NCBI RefSeq assembly: GCF_900157385.1
Contig: NZ_LT717701.1
Span: 660,693 to 724,692, forward strand
Length of the DNA stretch: 64,000 nucleotides
Direction of reading: 5' to 3'
Source: Mycobacterium terramassiliense
GTDB lineage: Bacteria > Actinomycetota > Actinomycetes > Mycobacteriales > Mycobacteriaceae
Part shown: positions 1 through 7,729 of the stretch, piece by piece
How the letters are laid out: every line of letters starts with the position of its first letter
Numbering within the stretch: the first letter of the stretch is position 1
Notes under the pieces: model-generated
What the model was told of the DNA's origin: nothing
Databases searched by the model: none
Seen by the model: the letters and a program-made list of their open reading frames with translations, nothing else
Program-made: the position numbers and the translations under genes

Positions 1-1298
1 CCGCCCTTGCCGGACTGCGAGTTGACCCGGATCACTGCCTCGTAGGTGCGGCCGACGTCCTTGGGATCGATCGGCAGATAGGGGACTTGCCAGAGCATGT
101 CGTCGACGTCGGTGTCGGCCTCGTCCGCCGCGATCTTCATCTGGTCCAGGCCCTTGTTGATGGCGTCCTGGTGGCTGCCGGAGAACGCCGTGTAGACCAG
201 GTCCCCGCCGTAGGGGTGGCGCTCGGGCACCGGCAGCTGGTTGCAGTACTCGACGGTCCGGCGGATCTCGTCGATGTTGGAGAAGTCGATCTGCGGGTCC
301 ACGCCGCGCGAGAACAGGTTGAGCCCCAGCGTCACCAGGCACACGTTGCCGGTGCGCTCCCCGTTGCCGAACAGGCAGCCTTCGATGCGGTCCGCCCCGG
401 CCTGATAGCCCAATTCGGCCGCGGCGACGGCGGTTCCGCGGTCGTTGTGCGGATGCAGGCTCAGGATCACCGATTCCCGGTTGGCCAGGTTGCGGCTCAT
501 CCACTCGATCGAATCGGCGTAGACGTTCGGGGTGGCCATCTCCACGGTGGCGGGCAGGTTGAAGATGATCGGGTTGTCCGGCGTCGGCGCGATGATGTCG
601 CCGACGGCGTCGCACACCTGCTTGGCGTACTCGAGTTCCGTGCCCGTGTAGGACTCCGGCGAGTACTCGAAGCGCCACTGCGTGCCGGGATGTTTGGCGG
701 CCTCCTCGACGCACTTGCGCGCGCCGTCGGTGGCGATCGCCTGAACCGCGGCCCGGTCGGCCCGGAACACCACCCGGCGCTGCAGGATCGACGTCGAGTT
801 GTAGAAGTGCACGATGGCCCGGGGCGCGCCCGCACACGCCTCGAAGGTGCGCTCGATCAGCTCCGGCCGGCACTGGGTCAGCACCTGGATCGTGACGTCG
901 TCGGGGATGGCGCCCTCGGTGATGATCGCGCGGACGAAGTCGAAGTCGGTCTGGCTGGCCGACGGGAAGCCGACCTCGATTTCCTTGTAGCCCATGCGCA
1001 CCAACAGGTCGAACATGCGGCGCTTGCGGGCCGGGCTCATCGGGTCGATCAGCGCCTGGTTGCCGTCGCGCAGGTCCACGGCGCACCACAGCGGGGCGCG
1101 GGTGAGGACCCGGTCGGGCCAGGTGCGGTCGGCCAGGCGGATGGGCTCGACCTCTTCGGCGAAGGGTCGATACCGGTTGATCGGCATCGACGACCCGCGC
1201 TGGAGATTCCACGCGGGCTGGCCGGGCCCCCGCGGGCCGGCGGGTTTGACGATGGTGCGTGCCGACTTGTAGGCGTCGGGCGAATCAGGATTGGTCAC
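1..1298 (-). CDS. leuA: 2-isopropylmalate synthase, C-terminus outside window
   Basis: First committed enzyme of leucine synthesis: condenses acetyl-CoA with 2-oxoisovalerate. Reading the minus strand from a GTG at 1298 gives VTNPDSPDAYKSARTIVKPA and then the HMGL-like motif region CAVDLRDGNQAL and GYKEIEVGFPSASQTDFDF, typical of actinobacterial LeuA (Rv3710). The GTG is preceded by GGAG at 1307-1310 with 8-nt spacing. Only the catalytic TIM-barrel part lies in the window; the C-terminal regulatory domain runs off the left end. It is divergent from ask and preceded by a leader peptide and attenuator, so leucine control of expression is likely. Confidence 0.95.
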   Translation of the reverse strand, partial: MTNPDSPDAYKSARTIVKPAGPRGPGQPAWNLQRGSSMPINRYRPFAEEVEPIRLADRTWPDRVLTRAPLWCAVDLRDGNQALIDPMSPARKRRMFDLLVRMGYKEIEVGFPSASQTDFDFVRAIITEGAIPDDVTIQVLTQCRPELIERTFEACAGAPRAIVHFYNSTSILQRRVVFRADRAAVQAIATDGARKCVEEAAKHPGTQWRFEYSPESYTGTELEYAKQVCDAVGDIIAPTPDNPIIFNLPATVEMATPNVYADSIEWMSRNLANRESVILSLHPHNDRGTAVAAAELGYQAGADRIEGCLFGNGERTGNVCLVTLGLNLFSRGVDPQIDFSNIDEIRRTVEYCNQLPVPERHPYGGDLVYTAFSGSHQDAINKGLDQMKIAADEADTDVDDMLWQVPYLPIDPKDVGRTYEAVIRVNSQSGKG

Positions 1299-1380
1299 GG
1301 TAGTCGCTCCGGGGTTTGGAAGGAACCTCAGACCGGCGCATCGCGAACCCCCGCGACGGGAAGCCGGTCTGGATCAGACC
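1299..1380 (-). promoter_or_regulatory. Leucine attenuator / 5' leader of leuA with competing hairpins and pseudoknot
   Basis: In RNA order, segment A GGTCTG (1380-1375), segment B CAGACCGGC (1371-1363) and segment C GCCGGTCTG (1337-1329) are mutually exclusive: A pairs with B around a 3-nt loop, or B pairs with C as a 9-bp stem. Inside the B:C hairpin a 5-bp stem TCGCG/CGCGA closes a 6-nt loop GGGGTT (1351-1346). That loop is perfectly complementary to AACCCC (1316-1311), which abuts the Shine-Dalgarno GGAG of leuA. Segment A overlaps the stop codon of a Leu-rich leader peptide. The logic (stalling at Leu codons frees A to trap B) is inference. Leader-peptide control of leuA is known or predicted in other actinobacteria. 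Confidence 0.75.
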
Positions 1381-1415
1381 CCGTCGCGGCGTCCGAGGAG
1401 GAGCACCCGCTGCAC
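1374..1415 (-). CDS. leuL: leuA leader peptide with three consecutive Leu codons
   Basis: A 13-codon ORF on the minus strand reads V-Q-R-V-L-L-L-G-R-R-D-G-V-stop; the Leu run is CTC CTC CTC at 1403-1395. The GTG lies 7 nt after a TAGAGT -10 box, so the mRNA probably starts at this GTG (leaderless). Its TGA overlaps the first arm of the attenuator just downstream. An in-frame GTG two codons earlier overlaps the -10 box and is less likely. It is too short for automated gene finding. The role as a leucine sensor is inferred from the codon run and position. Confidence 0.75.
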   Translation of the reverse strand: MQRVLLLGRRDGV

Positions 1416-1422
1416 GGTGTGC

Positions 1423-1428
1423 ACTCTA
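1423..1428 (-). promoter_or_regulatory. -10 box of the leuL-leuA transcript
   Basis: TAGAGT on the minus strand fits the mycobacterial -10 pattern TANNNT. Exactly 7 nt separate it from the GTG of the leader peptide, the usual spacing for leaderless transcripts. No good -35 is visible. Confidence 0.5.
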
Positions 1429-1476
1429 CCGCGATCGGCGCCGCGAGGGAAAACCGGCGTCGAGCGTGCGGTGACG

Positions 1477-1542
1477 GCTTTGCGCGTGCGTTCAGGGCGA
1501 GAAAATCGTGAAAGTCCCGCCCTGAGCTCACACGCAAAGCCC
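1477..1542. repeat. Imperfect long inverted repeat between leuA and ask
   Basis: Two 24-nt arms at about 1477-1500 and 1519-1542 match in inverted orientation at about 21 of 24 positions (arm cores GGCTTTGCG and TCAGGGCG). They are separated by an 18-nt AT-richer loop. It lies in the divergent leuA/ask intergenic region (1299-1626), upstream of both promoters, so it is not a simple terminator. It may be a dispersed palindromic element or an operator. Confidence 0.55.
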
Positions 1543-1626
1543 AGATCGCACTAGCAACGGCCGAAAAACCGAGATGCGCCCCCACGTATTCTGTTGTGGA
1601 CTTAAGACCAGCCGGGAAGGGAAACA

Positions 1627-2892
1627 GTGGCGCTCGTCGTACAGAAGTACGGCGGATCATCCGTGGCAGATGCCGACCGGATCCGCCGCGTCGCCGAGCG
1701 CATCGTCGCGACCAAGAAGCAGGGCAATGACGTCGTGGTGGTCGTATCCGCGATGGGCGACACCACCGACGACCTGATGGACCTGGCCCAGCAGGTCTGC
1801 CCGGCCCCCCCGCCGCGGGAACTCGACATGCTGCTGACCGCCGGTGAACGCATCTCCAACGCGTTGGTCGCCATGGCGATCGAATCGCTTGGCGCGCAGG
1901 CGCGGTCGTTCACCGGTTCGCAGGCCGGCGTGATCACGACCGGCACGCACGGCAACGCGAAGATCATCGAGGTCACGCCCGGCCGGCTGCGGACCGCGCT
2001 CGACGAAGGCCGCATCGTGTTGGTCGCCGGGTTCCAGGGGGTCAGCCAGGACACCCGGGACGTCACCACGCTTGGCCGTGGCGGCTCGGACACCACCGCG
2101 GTGGCCCTGGCCGCGGCGCTCGAGGCCGACGTCTGCGAGATCTACACCGACGTGGACGGCATCTTCAGCGCCGACCCCAGGATCGTGCACAACGCCCGCA
2201 GGCTGGACACCGTCACGTTCGAGGAGATGCTCGAGATGGCGGCGTGCGGCGCCAAGGTGCTGATGCTGCGCTGCGTCGAATACGCTCGCCGCTACAACAT
2301 TCCGGTGCACGTCCGGTCGTCATACTCGGACAAGCCGGGCACCGTCGTTAAGGGATCGATCAAGGACATTGCCATGGAAGACCCCATCCTGACCGGAGTC
2401 GCGCACGACCGCAGCGAGGCCAAGGTGACCATCGTCGGGATACCCGACATCCCGGGTTACGCCGCCAGGGTGTTCCGGGCCGTCGCCGACGCCGACGTCA
2501 ACATCGACATGGTGCTGCAGAACGTCTCCAAGGTCGAGGACGGCAAGACCGACATCACCTTCACCTGCTCGCGCGACAGCGGGCCCACCGCGGTGGAGAA
2601 GCTCGACGCGCTGCGCGACGAGATCGGGTTCACCCAGCTGCTCTACGACGACCACATCGGCAAGGTGTCGCTGATCGGGGCGGGCATGCGCAGCCATCCG
2701 GGCGTCACCGCGACCTTCTGTGAGGCGCTGGCCACCGTGGGCGTCAACATCGAGCTGATCTCCACCTCCGAGATCCGGATCTCGGTGCTGTGCCGCGACA
2801 CCGAACTAGACAAGGCCGTCGTGGCGTTGCATGAGGCGTTCGGGCTCGGCGGCGAGGAGTCGGCGACGGTATATGCGGGGACGGGCAGATAG
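1627..2892 (+). CDS. ask: Aspartate kinase, alpha subunit
   Basis: Phosphorylates aspartate, the first step toward lysine, diaminopimelate, threonine and methionine (Rv3709c). The 421-residue product starts MALVVQKYGGSSVADADRI, the KYGGSS signature of the kinase domain. It carries TTLGRGGSDTTAVALAAAL in mid-domain, and two ACT domains make up the last 170 residues. The GTG at 1627 follows GGGAAGGGAAAC. The gene is joined directly to asd (stop at 2892, ATG at 2893). The length is typical of actinobacterial LysC, which forms an alpha2beta2 enzyme with a beta subunit made from an internal start. Confidence 0.96.
   Translation: MALVVQKYGGSSVADADRIRRVAERIVATKKQGNDVVVVVSAMGDTTDDLMDLAQQVCPAPPPRELDMLLTAGERISNALVAMAIESLGAQARSFTGSQAGVITTGTHGNAKIIEVTPGRLRTALDEGRIVLVAGFQGVSQDTRDVTTLGRGGSDTTAVALAAALEADVCEIYTDVDGIFSADPRIVHNARRLDTVTFEEMLEMAACGAKVLMLRCVEYARRYNIPVHVRSSYSDKPGTVVKGSIKDIAMEDPILTGVAHDRSEAKVTIVGIPDIPGYAARVFRAVADADVNIDMVLQNVSKVEDGKTDITFTCSRDSGPTAVEKLDALRDEIGFTQLLYDDHIGKVSLIGAGMRSHPGVTATFCEALATVGVNIELISTSEIRISVLCRDTELDKAVVALHEAFGLGGEESATVYAGTGR
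2374..2892 (+). CDS. Aspartate kinase beta subunit from internal in-frame start
   Basis: At codon 250 of ask an ATG (MEDPILTGVAHDRSEAKVT) is preceded by AAGGA at 2362-2366 with 7-nt spacing. It would give a 172-residue protein made only of the two ACT regulatory domains. Internal translation of the beta subunit is established for aspartokinases of Corynebacterium and mycobacteria. Here the RBS and position match; production in this strain is inferred. Confidence 0.7.
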   Translation: MEDPILTGVAHDRSEAKVTIVGIPDIPGYAARVFRAVADADVNIDMVLQNVSKVEDGKTDITFTCSRDSGPTAVEKLDALRDEIGFTQLLYDDHIGKVSLIGAGMRSHPGVTATFCEALATVGVNIELISTSEIRISVLCRDTELDKAVVALHEAFGLGGEESATVYAGTGR

Positions 2893-3927
2893 ATGGTTGC
2901 GATAGGCGTAGTGGGCGCCACCGGTCAGGTGGGCCAGGTGATGCGCACGCTCCTCGAAGAGCGTGACTTTCCCGCGACGACGGTGCGGTTCTTCGCCTCC
3001 GCCCGCTCGCAGGGCCGCAAGCTGGCCTTCCGCGGCCAGGAGATCGAGGTCGAAGACGCCGCGACCGCGGACCCGACGGGGCTGGACCTGGCGGTGTTCT
3101 CGGCGGGCAAGACGATGTCGCTGGTGCAGGCACCGCGGTTCGCCGCCGCCGGCGTGACGGTGATCGACAACTCGTCGGCGTGGCGCAAGGACCCCGACGT
3201 CCCGCTGGTGGTGTCGGAGGTGAACTTCGCGCGGGACGCCGCCAACCGCCCCAAGGGCATCATCGCCAACCCGAACTGCACGACGATGGCCGCGATGCCC
3301 GTGCTCAAGGTGCTGCACGACGAGGCGCAGTTGCAGCGCCTGGTGGTGTCCAGCTATCAGGCGGTCTCCGGTAGCGGTCTGGCCGGCGTCGAGGAATTGG
3401 CCACCCAGGCGCGCGCCGTCATCGACGGCGCCGAGCAGCTGGTGTACGACGGCGGCGCGTGCGACTTTCCGGCGCCGAAGACCTACGTGGCGCCCATCGC
3501 GTTCAACGTCCTGCCGCTCGCCGGATCGCTGCTCGACGACGGTTCCGGCGAGACCGACGAGGACGCCAAGTTGCGCTTCGAGAGCCGCAAGATCCTGGGC
3601 ATCCCCGACCTGTTGGTGAGCGGCACCTGCGTGCGGGTGCCGGTGTTCACCGGCCACTCGTTGTCGATCAACGCCGAATTCGCGCGGCCGCTGTCCCCGG
3701 AGCGGGCCCGCGAACTGCTCGACGGGGCACCGGGCGTCAAGGTGGTCGACGTGCCGACGCCGCTGGCCGCCGCCGGTGTGGACGAATCGCTGGTCGGGCG
3801 CATCCGGCGCGACCCGGGCGTGCCCGACGGGCGCGGCCTGGCGCTGTTCGTCTCGGGGGACAACCTGCGCAAGGGTGCGGCGCTCAACACCATCCAGATC
3901 GCCGAGTTACTCGCCGCCCAGTTGTGA
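2893..3927 (+). CDS. asd: Aspartate-semialdehyde dehydrogenase
   Basis: NADPH-dependent reduction of aspartyl phosphate to aspartate semialdehyde, the branch point for DAP/lysine and homoserine (Rv3708c). The 344 residues start MVAIGVVGATGQVGQVMRT, with the nucleotide-binding GATGQVG near residue 8. The catalytic Cys lies in IIANPNCTTMAAMPVL near residue 130, and substrate-binding residues follow in SYQAVSGSG. The gene begins one base after the ask stop, so the two are co-transcribed and probably translationally coupled. Its TGA overlaps the GTG of the next gene. Confidence 0.97.
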   Translation: MVAIGVVGATGQVGQVMRTLLEERDFPATTVRFFASARSQGRKLAFRGQEIEVEDAATADPTGLDLAVFSAGKTMSLVQAPRFAAAGVTVIDNSSAWRKDPDVPLVVSEVNFARDAANRPKGIIANPNCTTMAAMPVLKVLHDEAQLQRLVVSSYQAVSGSGLAGVEELATQARAVIDGAEQLVYDGGACDFPAPKTYVAPIAFNVLPLAGSLLDDGSGETDEDAKLRFESRKILGIPDLLVSGTCVRVPVFTGHSLSINAEFARPLSPERARELLDGAPGVKVVDVPTPLAAAGVDESLVGRIRRDPGVPDGRGLALFVSGDNLRKGAALNTIQIAELLAAQL

Positions 3928-5069
3928 ATCCGCGGGTGAGTTCCGCGACGCGGTTCTCGCTAGTTGTGGCCGCTTTGATTGTGCCGCAGTGCTTTTGGGC
4001 AGCGCACGCCGATCCCCCGGCGCCGGCGCCGGAGCCGATCCTGCAGCCGCTGGCGCCCGGGCAGGTGCTGCGAATCGGACCGACGGCCGGCACCGGCACC
4101 CCCACGGGGGACTACGGCATCGGCGCGACGGACCTATGTGAGTTCGTCGAGTTCCCCACCGAGCTGCTGCAGGTCTGCGGCGACAGCTTCGCCGGCCAGG
4201 GCGTCGGCTTCGGCGGCTGGTACTCGCCGATCGCGCTGCGGGTGGATACCGCGTCGGTCGACGACCCCGCCGGGGTGCGCTACACCGGCGTCACCGGGAT
4301 CAACAAGCCGCTGCTGGCCGACCCCACGCCGGCCGGGGATTCCCAGCTGCCCGCCGGGGTGGTGCAGATCAACCGGCGCAACTACCTGATGGTCACCACG
4401 ACGAAAAACCTGGAGCCGCAGAGCTCCCGGCTGGTGACGCCCGAGCCGGCACACGGCAGCTGGCAGACCGTCGCGGGATCCTGGCGCGACGGCTCGTATC
4501 AGGGTGGTTCGCAGTCGCAGATCAGCGGCTACTACGACCCCATTCCCGCGCCCGATTCGCCGAGCGGGTGGGTGTACATCGTGGCCAACAGCTTCACGCG
4601 TCGTAATCCGGTGTTGCTGTACCGGGCCACCCCCCAGACGTTCACCGACCGGTCCCGCTGGCAGGGCTGGGCGTCGGGCGCCGGTGGCGGCTGGAACAAG
4701 GCGCCGACGCCCCTGTGGCCGGATCAGGTGGGTGAGATGTCCATCCGGCAGATCGACGGCAAGGCGGTGCTGTCCTATTTCAACGCCAGCACGGGCAACA
4801 TGGAGGTCCGGGTCGCCGACGACCCGACCTCACTGGGCACCGCGCCCGTGACCACGGTGGTGCAGCACGACGAGTGGCCCGATCCGGCGGAGAGCCTGCC
4901 GCCCCCGTACGACAATCGGTTGGCACAGCCGTATGGCGGCTACATCTCGCCGGGGTCCACCCTGGACGAGCTGCGGATCTTCGTCAGCCAGTGGAATAAC
5001 GTCGATCCGCGTGCCCGGTCGCCGTACCGGGTGATCCAGTTCGCGGTCAACCCGTTCAAGCCCGATTAG
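3924..5069 (+). CDS. Secreted DUF4185-type protein (Rv3707c-like)
   Basis: The start is the GTG at 3924, which overlaps the asd stop by 4 nt (GTGA); a second GTG at 3936 is possible. The product is about 381 residues: an N-terminal signal peptide (hydrophobic FSLVVAALIVPQCFWAAHA, cleavage after AHA), a Pro-rich linker, then a Trp/Tyr/Gly-rich beta-propeller-like body with YDPIPAPDSPSGWVYIVANS and LSYFNASTGNMEVRVADD. This resembles DUF4185, a family related to secreted carbohydrate-active five-bladed propellers. Function is not established; the family name is from memory. It is probably co-transcribed with ask-asd, although its role looks unrelated. Confidence 0.85.
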   Translation: MNPRVSSATRFSLVVAALIVPQCFWAAHADPPAPAPEPILQPLAPGQVLRIGPTAGTGTPTGDYGIGATDLCEFVEFPTELLQVCGDSFAGQGVGFGGWYSPIALRVDTASVDDPAGVRYTGVTGINKPLLADPTPAGDSQLPAGVVQINRRNYLMVTTTKNLEPQSSRLVTPEPAHGSWQTVAGSWRDGSYQGGSQSQISGYYDPIPAPDSPSGWVYIVANSFTRRNPVLLYRATPQTFTDRSRWQGWASGAGGGWNKAPTPLWPDQVGEMSIRQIDGKAVLSYFNASTGNMEVRVADDPTSLGTAPVTTVVQHDEWPDPAESLPPPYDNRLAQPYGGYISPGSTLDELRIFVSQWNNVDPRARSPYRVIQFAVNPFKPD

Positions 5070-5165
5070 CCGTCGCTGGGGTGGTTTGGGCAGGTCAACG
5101 CCGCTTTCAGCTCATAGCTGGTACTTAAGTAGCGCATAGCCGTCACTACTGTTAACGCCCGCATC

Positions 5166-5552
5166 ATGAGTCTCATGAGTGAAACATCTGACACCCCAAC
5201 TGTGCGGACCTCAACCGCAACTGCGCCCGCGCCGGCGGCCGAGCCGGCGCTCTTCCGGACCCCTCGGGTCTTCATTGCCGCGGCATGGGTGGCCATCGTC
5301 GCCGGCGTCGTGTTCATCGTCTCGGTGATCTTCTTCACCGGGATGGCCCTCGGGCACCACGGTCACGGCGGCATGCACCACCACAAGCACCACGCGGCCT
5401 TCATGCACCCGCACCGCTTCGGCGGCCCGGGTGGTCCCGGCGGGCCGGGTGGCCCGGCGGCGGTCCAGGGCGGCGGGCCCGCGTCGGCGACACCGGGCGC
5501 GCCCGGACCCAGCCAGATCCCGTCGTCGGTCGCGCCGTCTCGCACGCCGTAG
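5166..5552 (+). CDS. Small membrane protein with His/Gly/Pro-rich tail (Rv3706c-like)
   Basis: The 128 residues comprise a Thr/Ala-rich cytoplasmic head, one transmembrane segment (VFIAAAWVAIVAGVVFIVSV, residues about 37-56) and a tail with HHGHGGMHHHKHHAAF followed by GGPGGPGGPGGP repeats and a Pro/Ser-rich end. The start at 5166 (MSLMSE) could instead be the ATG at 5175. The gene at 5725 is a paralogue with the same design. The His cluster suggests metal binding outside the membrane, which is inference; no function is known to me. It is followed by a strong terminator. Confidence 0.8.
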   Translation: MSLMSETSDTPTVRTSTATAPAPAAEPALFRTPRVFIAAAWVAIVAGVVFIVSVIFFTGMALGHHGHGGMHHHKHHAAFMHPHRFGGPGGPGGPGGPAAVQGGGPASATPGAPGPSQIPSSVAPSRTP

Positions 5553-5575
5553 GCGGGCATTTAAACCTCCACCGA

Positions 5576-5605
5576 TAGCCCGGCGCTCGAACGAGCGCCG
5601 GGCTA
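5576..5605 (+). terminator. Perfect 14-bp hairpin terminator
   Basis: TAGCCCGGCGCTCG at 5576-5589 and its exact complement at 5592-5605 flank a 2-nt AA, giving a stable GC stem 23 bases after the stop of the preceding small membrane gene. There is no U-tract, as is usual for mycobacterial terminators. Confidence 0.8.
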
Positions 5606-5626
5606 CACAATTCACAGCAACTTTTT

Positions 5627-5724
5627 GTCCGCGTGACCTGTTAGCGGGGTCGACGAGACGGGCACTATTCAAGGCGTCCGCGTGACCTGTTAGCGGGGTC
5701 GACGAGACGGGCACTATTCAAGGC
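5627..5724 (+). repeat. Perfect 49-bp tandem duplication ending at a start codon
   Basis: The 49 bases at 5627-5675 are repeated exactly at 5676-5724, and the ATG of the next gene follows directly at 5725. Each unit begins GTCCGCGTGACCTG and ends CACTATTCAAGGC. The copy next to the ATG supplies the 5' region (AAGG as a weak RBS); the upstream copy ends without a start codon. The promoter or 5' UTR has been duplicated. Confidence 0.95.
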
Positions 5725-6171
5725 ATGACCCAAGCACCCGAACCGTCAGCGCCACCGACTGCCGCCGCCGCCCCGCCGCCGCCCGCCTACGAGCGGGTCA
5801 AGCCGCCCAGGCTCTACGTCGCCGCCGCGTGGGTGGTGATCGTGGCCGGCATCGTCTTCATTCTGTCGACCGTCTTTTTCGCCGGCGCCATGGTCGTCGG
5901 GTTCAACCATCACTGCCACCACAAACATCATCACGGCATGATGTACGGCCCCGGCGGCCCCGGCGGGCCGGGCGGCGGCCCGTGGCAGTTCGGCGGGCCC
6001 GGCGGTCCGGGCATGGTCGTCGGCCCGTGGGGCCCGCCGGGCTTCGCTCCAGGTGGGCCGGGCGGCCCGTTCGGTCCGCCGCCGGGTGCCGGTCCGGGTG
6101 GTCCCAGCCAGTCGCCGACGCCCAGCGCGCCCGCACCGGCGCCGAACACCCCGGGCAATCCGCGCCCGTAG
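5725..6171 (+). CDS. Small membrane protein with His/Gly/Pro-rich tail, paralogue (Rv3705A-like)
   Basis: The 148 residues have the same plan as the gene at 5166: a Pro/Ala-rich head, one transmembrane segment (LYVAAAWVVIVAGIVFILST), then HHCHHKHHHGMMYG and long GGPGGPGGG/PPGFAPGGPGG repeats. The TM segments of the two proteins share the AAAWVxIVAG core, indicating tandem gene duplication. Orientation of the His-rich tail is unknown. Metal binding is a guess. The start codon directly follows the duplicated 49-bp unit. Confidence 0.8.
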   Translation: MTQAPEPSAPPTAAAAPPPPAYERVKPPRLYVAAAWVVIVAGIVFILSTVFFAGAMVVGFNHHCHHKHHHGMMYGPGGPGGPGGGPWQFGGPGGPGMVVGPWGPPGFAPGGPGGPFGPPPGAGPGGPSQSPTPSAPAPAPNTPGNPRP

Positions 6172-6240
6172 CCACACCGTTGGTGCCGCGCGCATCGAAA
6201 GCTGTTGGGCTCGTTCAAGATAACGAAGAGGTAGATAAGA

Positions 6241-7683
6241 ATGACTGACCGCCATACCACCACCGACGCCGGCATTCCCGCACCCAGTGACGACCAATCG
6301 TTGACGATCGGCCCCGACGGGCCGATCCTGCTGCAGGATCACTACCTGATCGAACAGATGGCGATGTTCAACCGGGAGCGCATCCCGGAACGCCAGCCGC
6401 ACGCCAAGGGCGGCGGCGCCTTTGGCCACTTCGAGGTGACCAACGACGTCAGCCGGTACACCAGGGCGGCGGTGTTCCAGCCGGGCACCAAAACCGAGAC
6501 GCTGATCAGGTTTTCGACCGTCGCGGGCGAGCGCGGCAGCCCGGACACCTGGCGGGATCCACGCGGCTTCGCGCTGAAGTTCTACACGACCGAGGGCAAC
6601 TTCGACATGGTCGGCAACAACACGCCGGTCTTCTTCATGCGCGACCCGATGAAGTTCCAGCACTTCATCCGGTCCCAAAAGCGCATGCAGGCAACGAATT
6701 TGCGCGACCACAACATGCAGTGGGATTTCTGGACGCTGTCGCCGGAGTCCGCACACCAGGTCACCTGGCTGATGGGCGATCGCGGGATCCCCAAGAGCTG
6801 GCGGCAGATGAATGGCTACAGCAGCCACACCTACAGCTGGATCAACGCCGGCGGCGAGATCTTCTGGGTGAAGTACCACTTCATCACCGATCAGGGCGTC
6901 GAGTTTTTGACCCAGGAAGACGCCGACCGGCTGGCCGGGGAGGACGGCGACTACCACCAGCGGGACCTGTACGACGCGATCGAGCGCGGCGATCACCCGA
7001 GCTGGACGCTGAAGATGCAGGTCATGCCGTACGAGGAGGCCAGGAACTACCGGTTCAACCCGTTCGACCTGACCAAGGTGTGGCCGCACGGCGACTACCC
7101 GCTGATCGACGTCGGCAGGCTGACGCTGGATCGCAACGTCACCGACTACCACACCGAAATCGAGCAGGCGGCCTTCGAGCCCAACAACACCGTGCCCGGC
7201 ACCGGATTGAGCCCCGACAAGATGTTGCAGGCTCGTGGGTTCTCCTACTCCGACGCGCACCGCGCCCGGCTGGGGACCAACTACCGGCAGATCCCCGTCA
7301 ACACGCCGAAGGTCGAGGTGAACAGCTACTCCAAGGACGGCGCGATGCGGATGAACAACGTCTCCGATCCGGTGTATGCGCCCAATTCCTACGGCGGCCC
7401 GCAGGCGGACCCCGCCCGCGCCGCCGAGGTGCGCTGGCACGCCGACGGCGACATGGTCCGCGCCGCGTATACGCTGCACGCCGAGGACGACGACTGGGGC
7501 CAGGCCGGCACCATGGTCCGCGAGGTGCTCGACGATGCGGCCCGGGAACGCTTGGCGCACAACATCATCGGGCACGTTTCCAAGGGCGTCAAAGAGCCGG
7601 TGCTATCGCGGGTGTTCGAGTACTGGCGCAACGTCGACCCCGACCTCGGTAAGAAGGTGGAGGAGGGGGTGCGGGCGCAATAA
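6241..7683 (+). CDS. katE: Monofunctional haem catalase (small-subunit clade)
   Basis: Dismutates hydrogen peroxide in the cytoplasm. The 480 residues are the size of clade 3 catalases. The distal His lies in ERIPERQPHAKGGGAFGHFE (near residue 55), the catalytic Asn in DMVGNNTPVFFMRDPMKF, and the proximal haem-ligand Tyr in ARGFSYSDAHRARLG. The ATG at 6241 follows GAAGAGGTAGATAAGA. The gene is absent from M. tuberculosis, which relies on KatG, so it is an accessory antioxidant here. The symbol is by family; katA would be equally defensible. Confidence 0.93.
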   Translation: MTDRHTTTDAGIPAPSDDQSLTIGPDGPILLQDHYLIEQMAMFNRERIPERQPHAKGGGAFGHFEVTNDVSRYTRAAVFQPGTKTETLIRFSTVAGERGSPDTWRDPRGFALKFYTTEGNFDMVGNNTPVFFMRDPMKFQHFIRSQKRMQATNLRDHNMQWDFWTLSPESAHQVTWLMGDRGIPKSWRQMNGYSSHTYSWINAGGEIFWVKYHFITDQGVEFLTQEDADRLAGEDGDYHQRDLYDAIERGDHPSWTLKMQVMPYEEARNYRFNPFDLTKVWPHGDYPLIDVGRLTLDRNVTDYHTEIEQAAFEPNNTVPGTGLSPDKMLQARGFSYSDAHRARLGTNYRQIPVNTPKVEVNSYSKDGAMRMNNVSDPVYAPNSYGGPQADPARAAEVRWHADGDMVRAAYTLHAEDDDWGQAGTMVREVLDDAARERLAHNIIGHVSKGVKEPVLSRVFEYWRNVDPDLGKKVEEGVRAQ

Positions 7684-7729
7684 TCCGGCGTTCGCTATCG
7701 CGCACCCGCCCCTGGCATGATCGAAACCC

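Noticed and set aside
3459..3923. N-terminal extension of the DUF4185 gene into asd
   Set aside because: Out-of-frame reading of asd. The GTG at 3924 gives a proper signal peptide and a GTGA overlap.
5746..7575. 609-codon open frame antisense to the catalase gene
   Set aside because: Its translation is Arg/Gly/Val-rich with no recognisable domain, and it mirrors the codon structure of a clear catalase. High-GC shadow frame.
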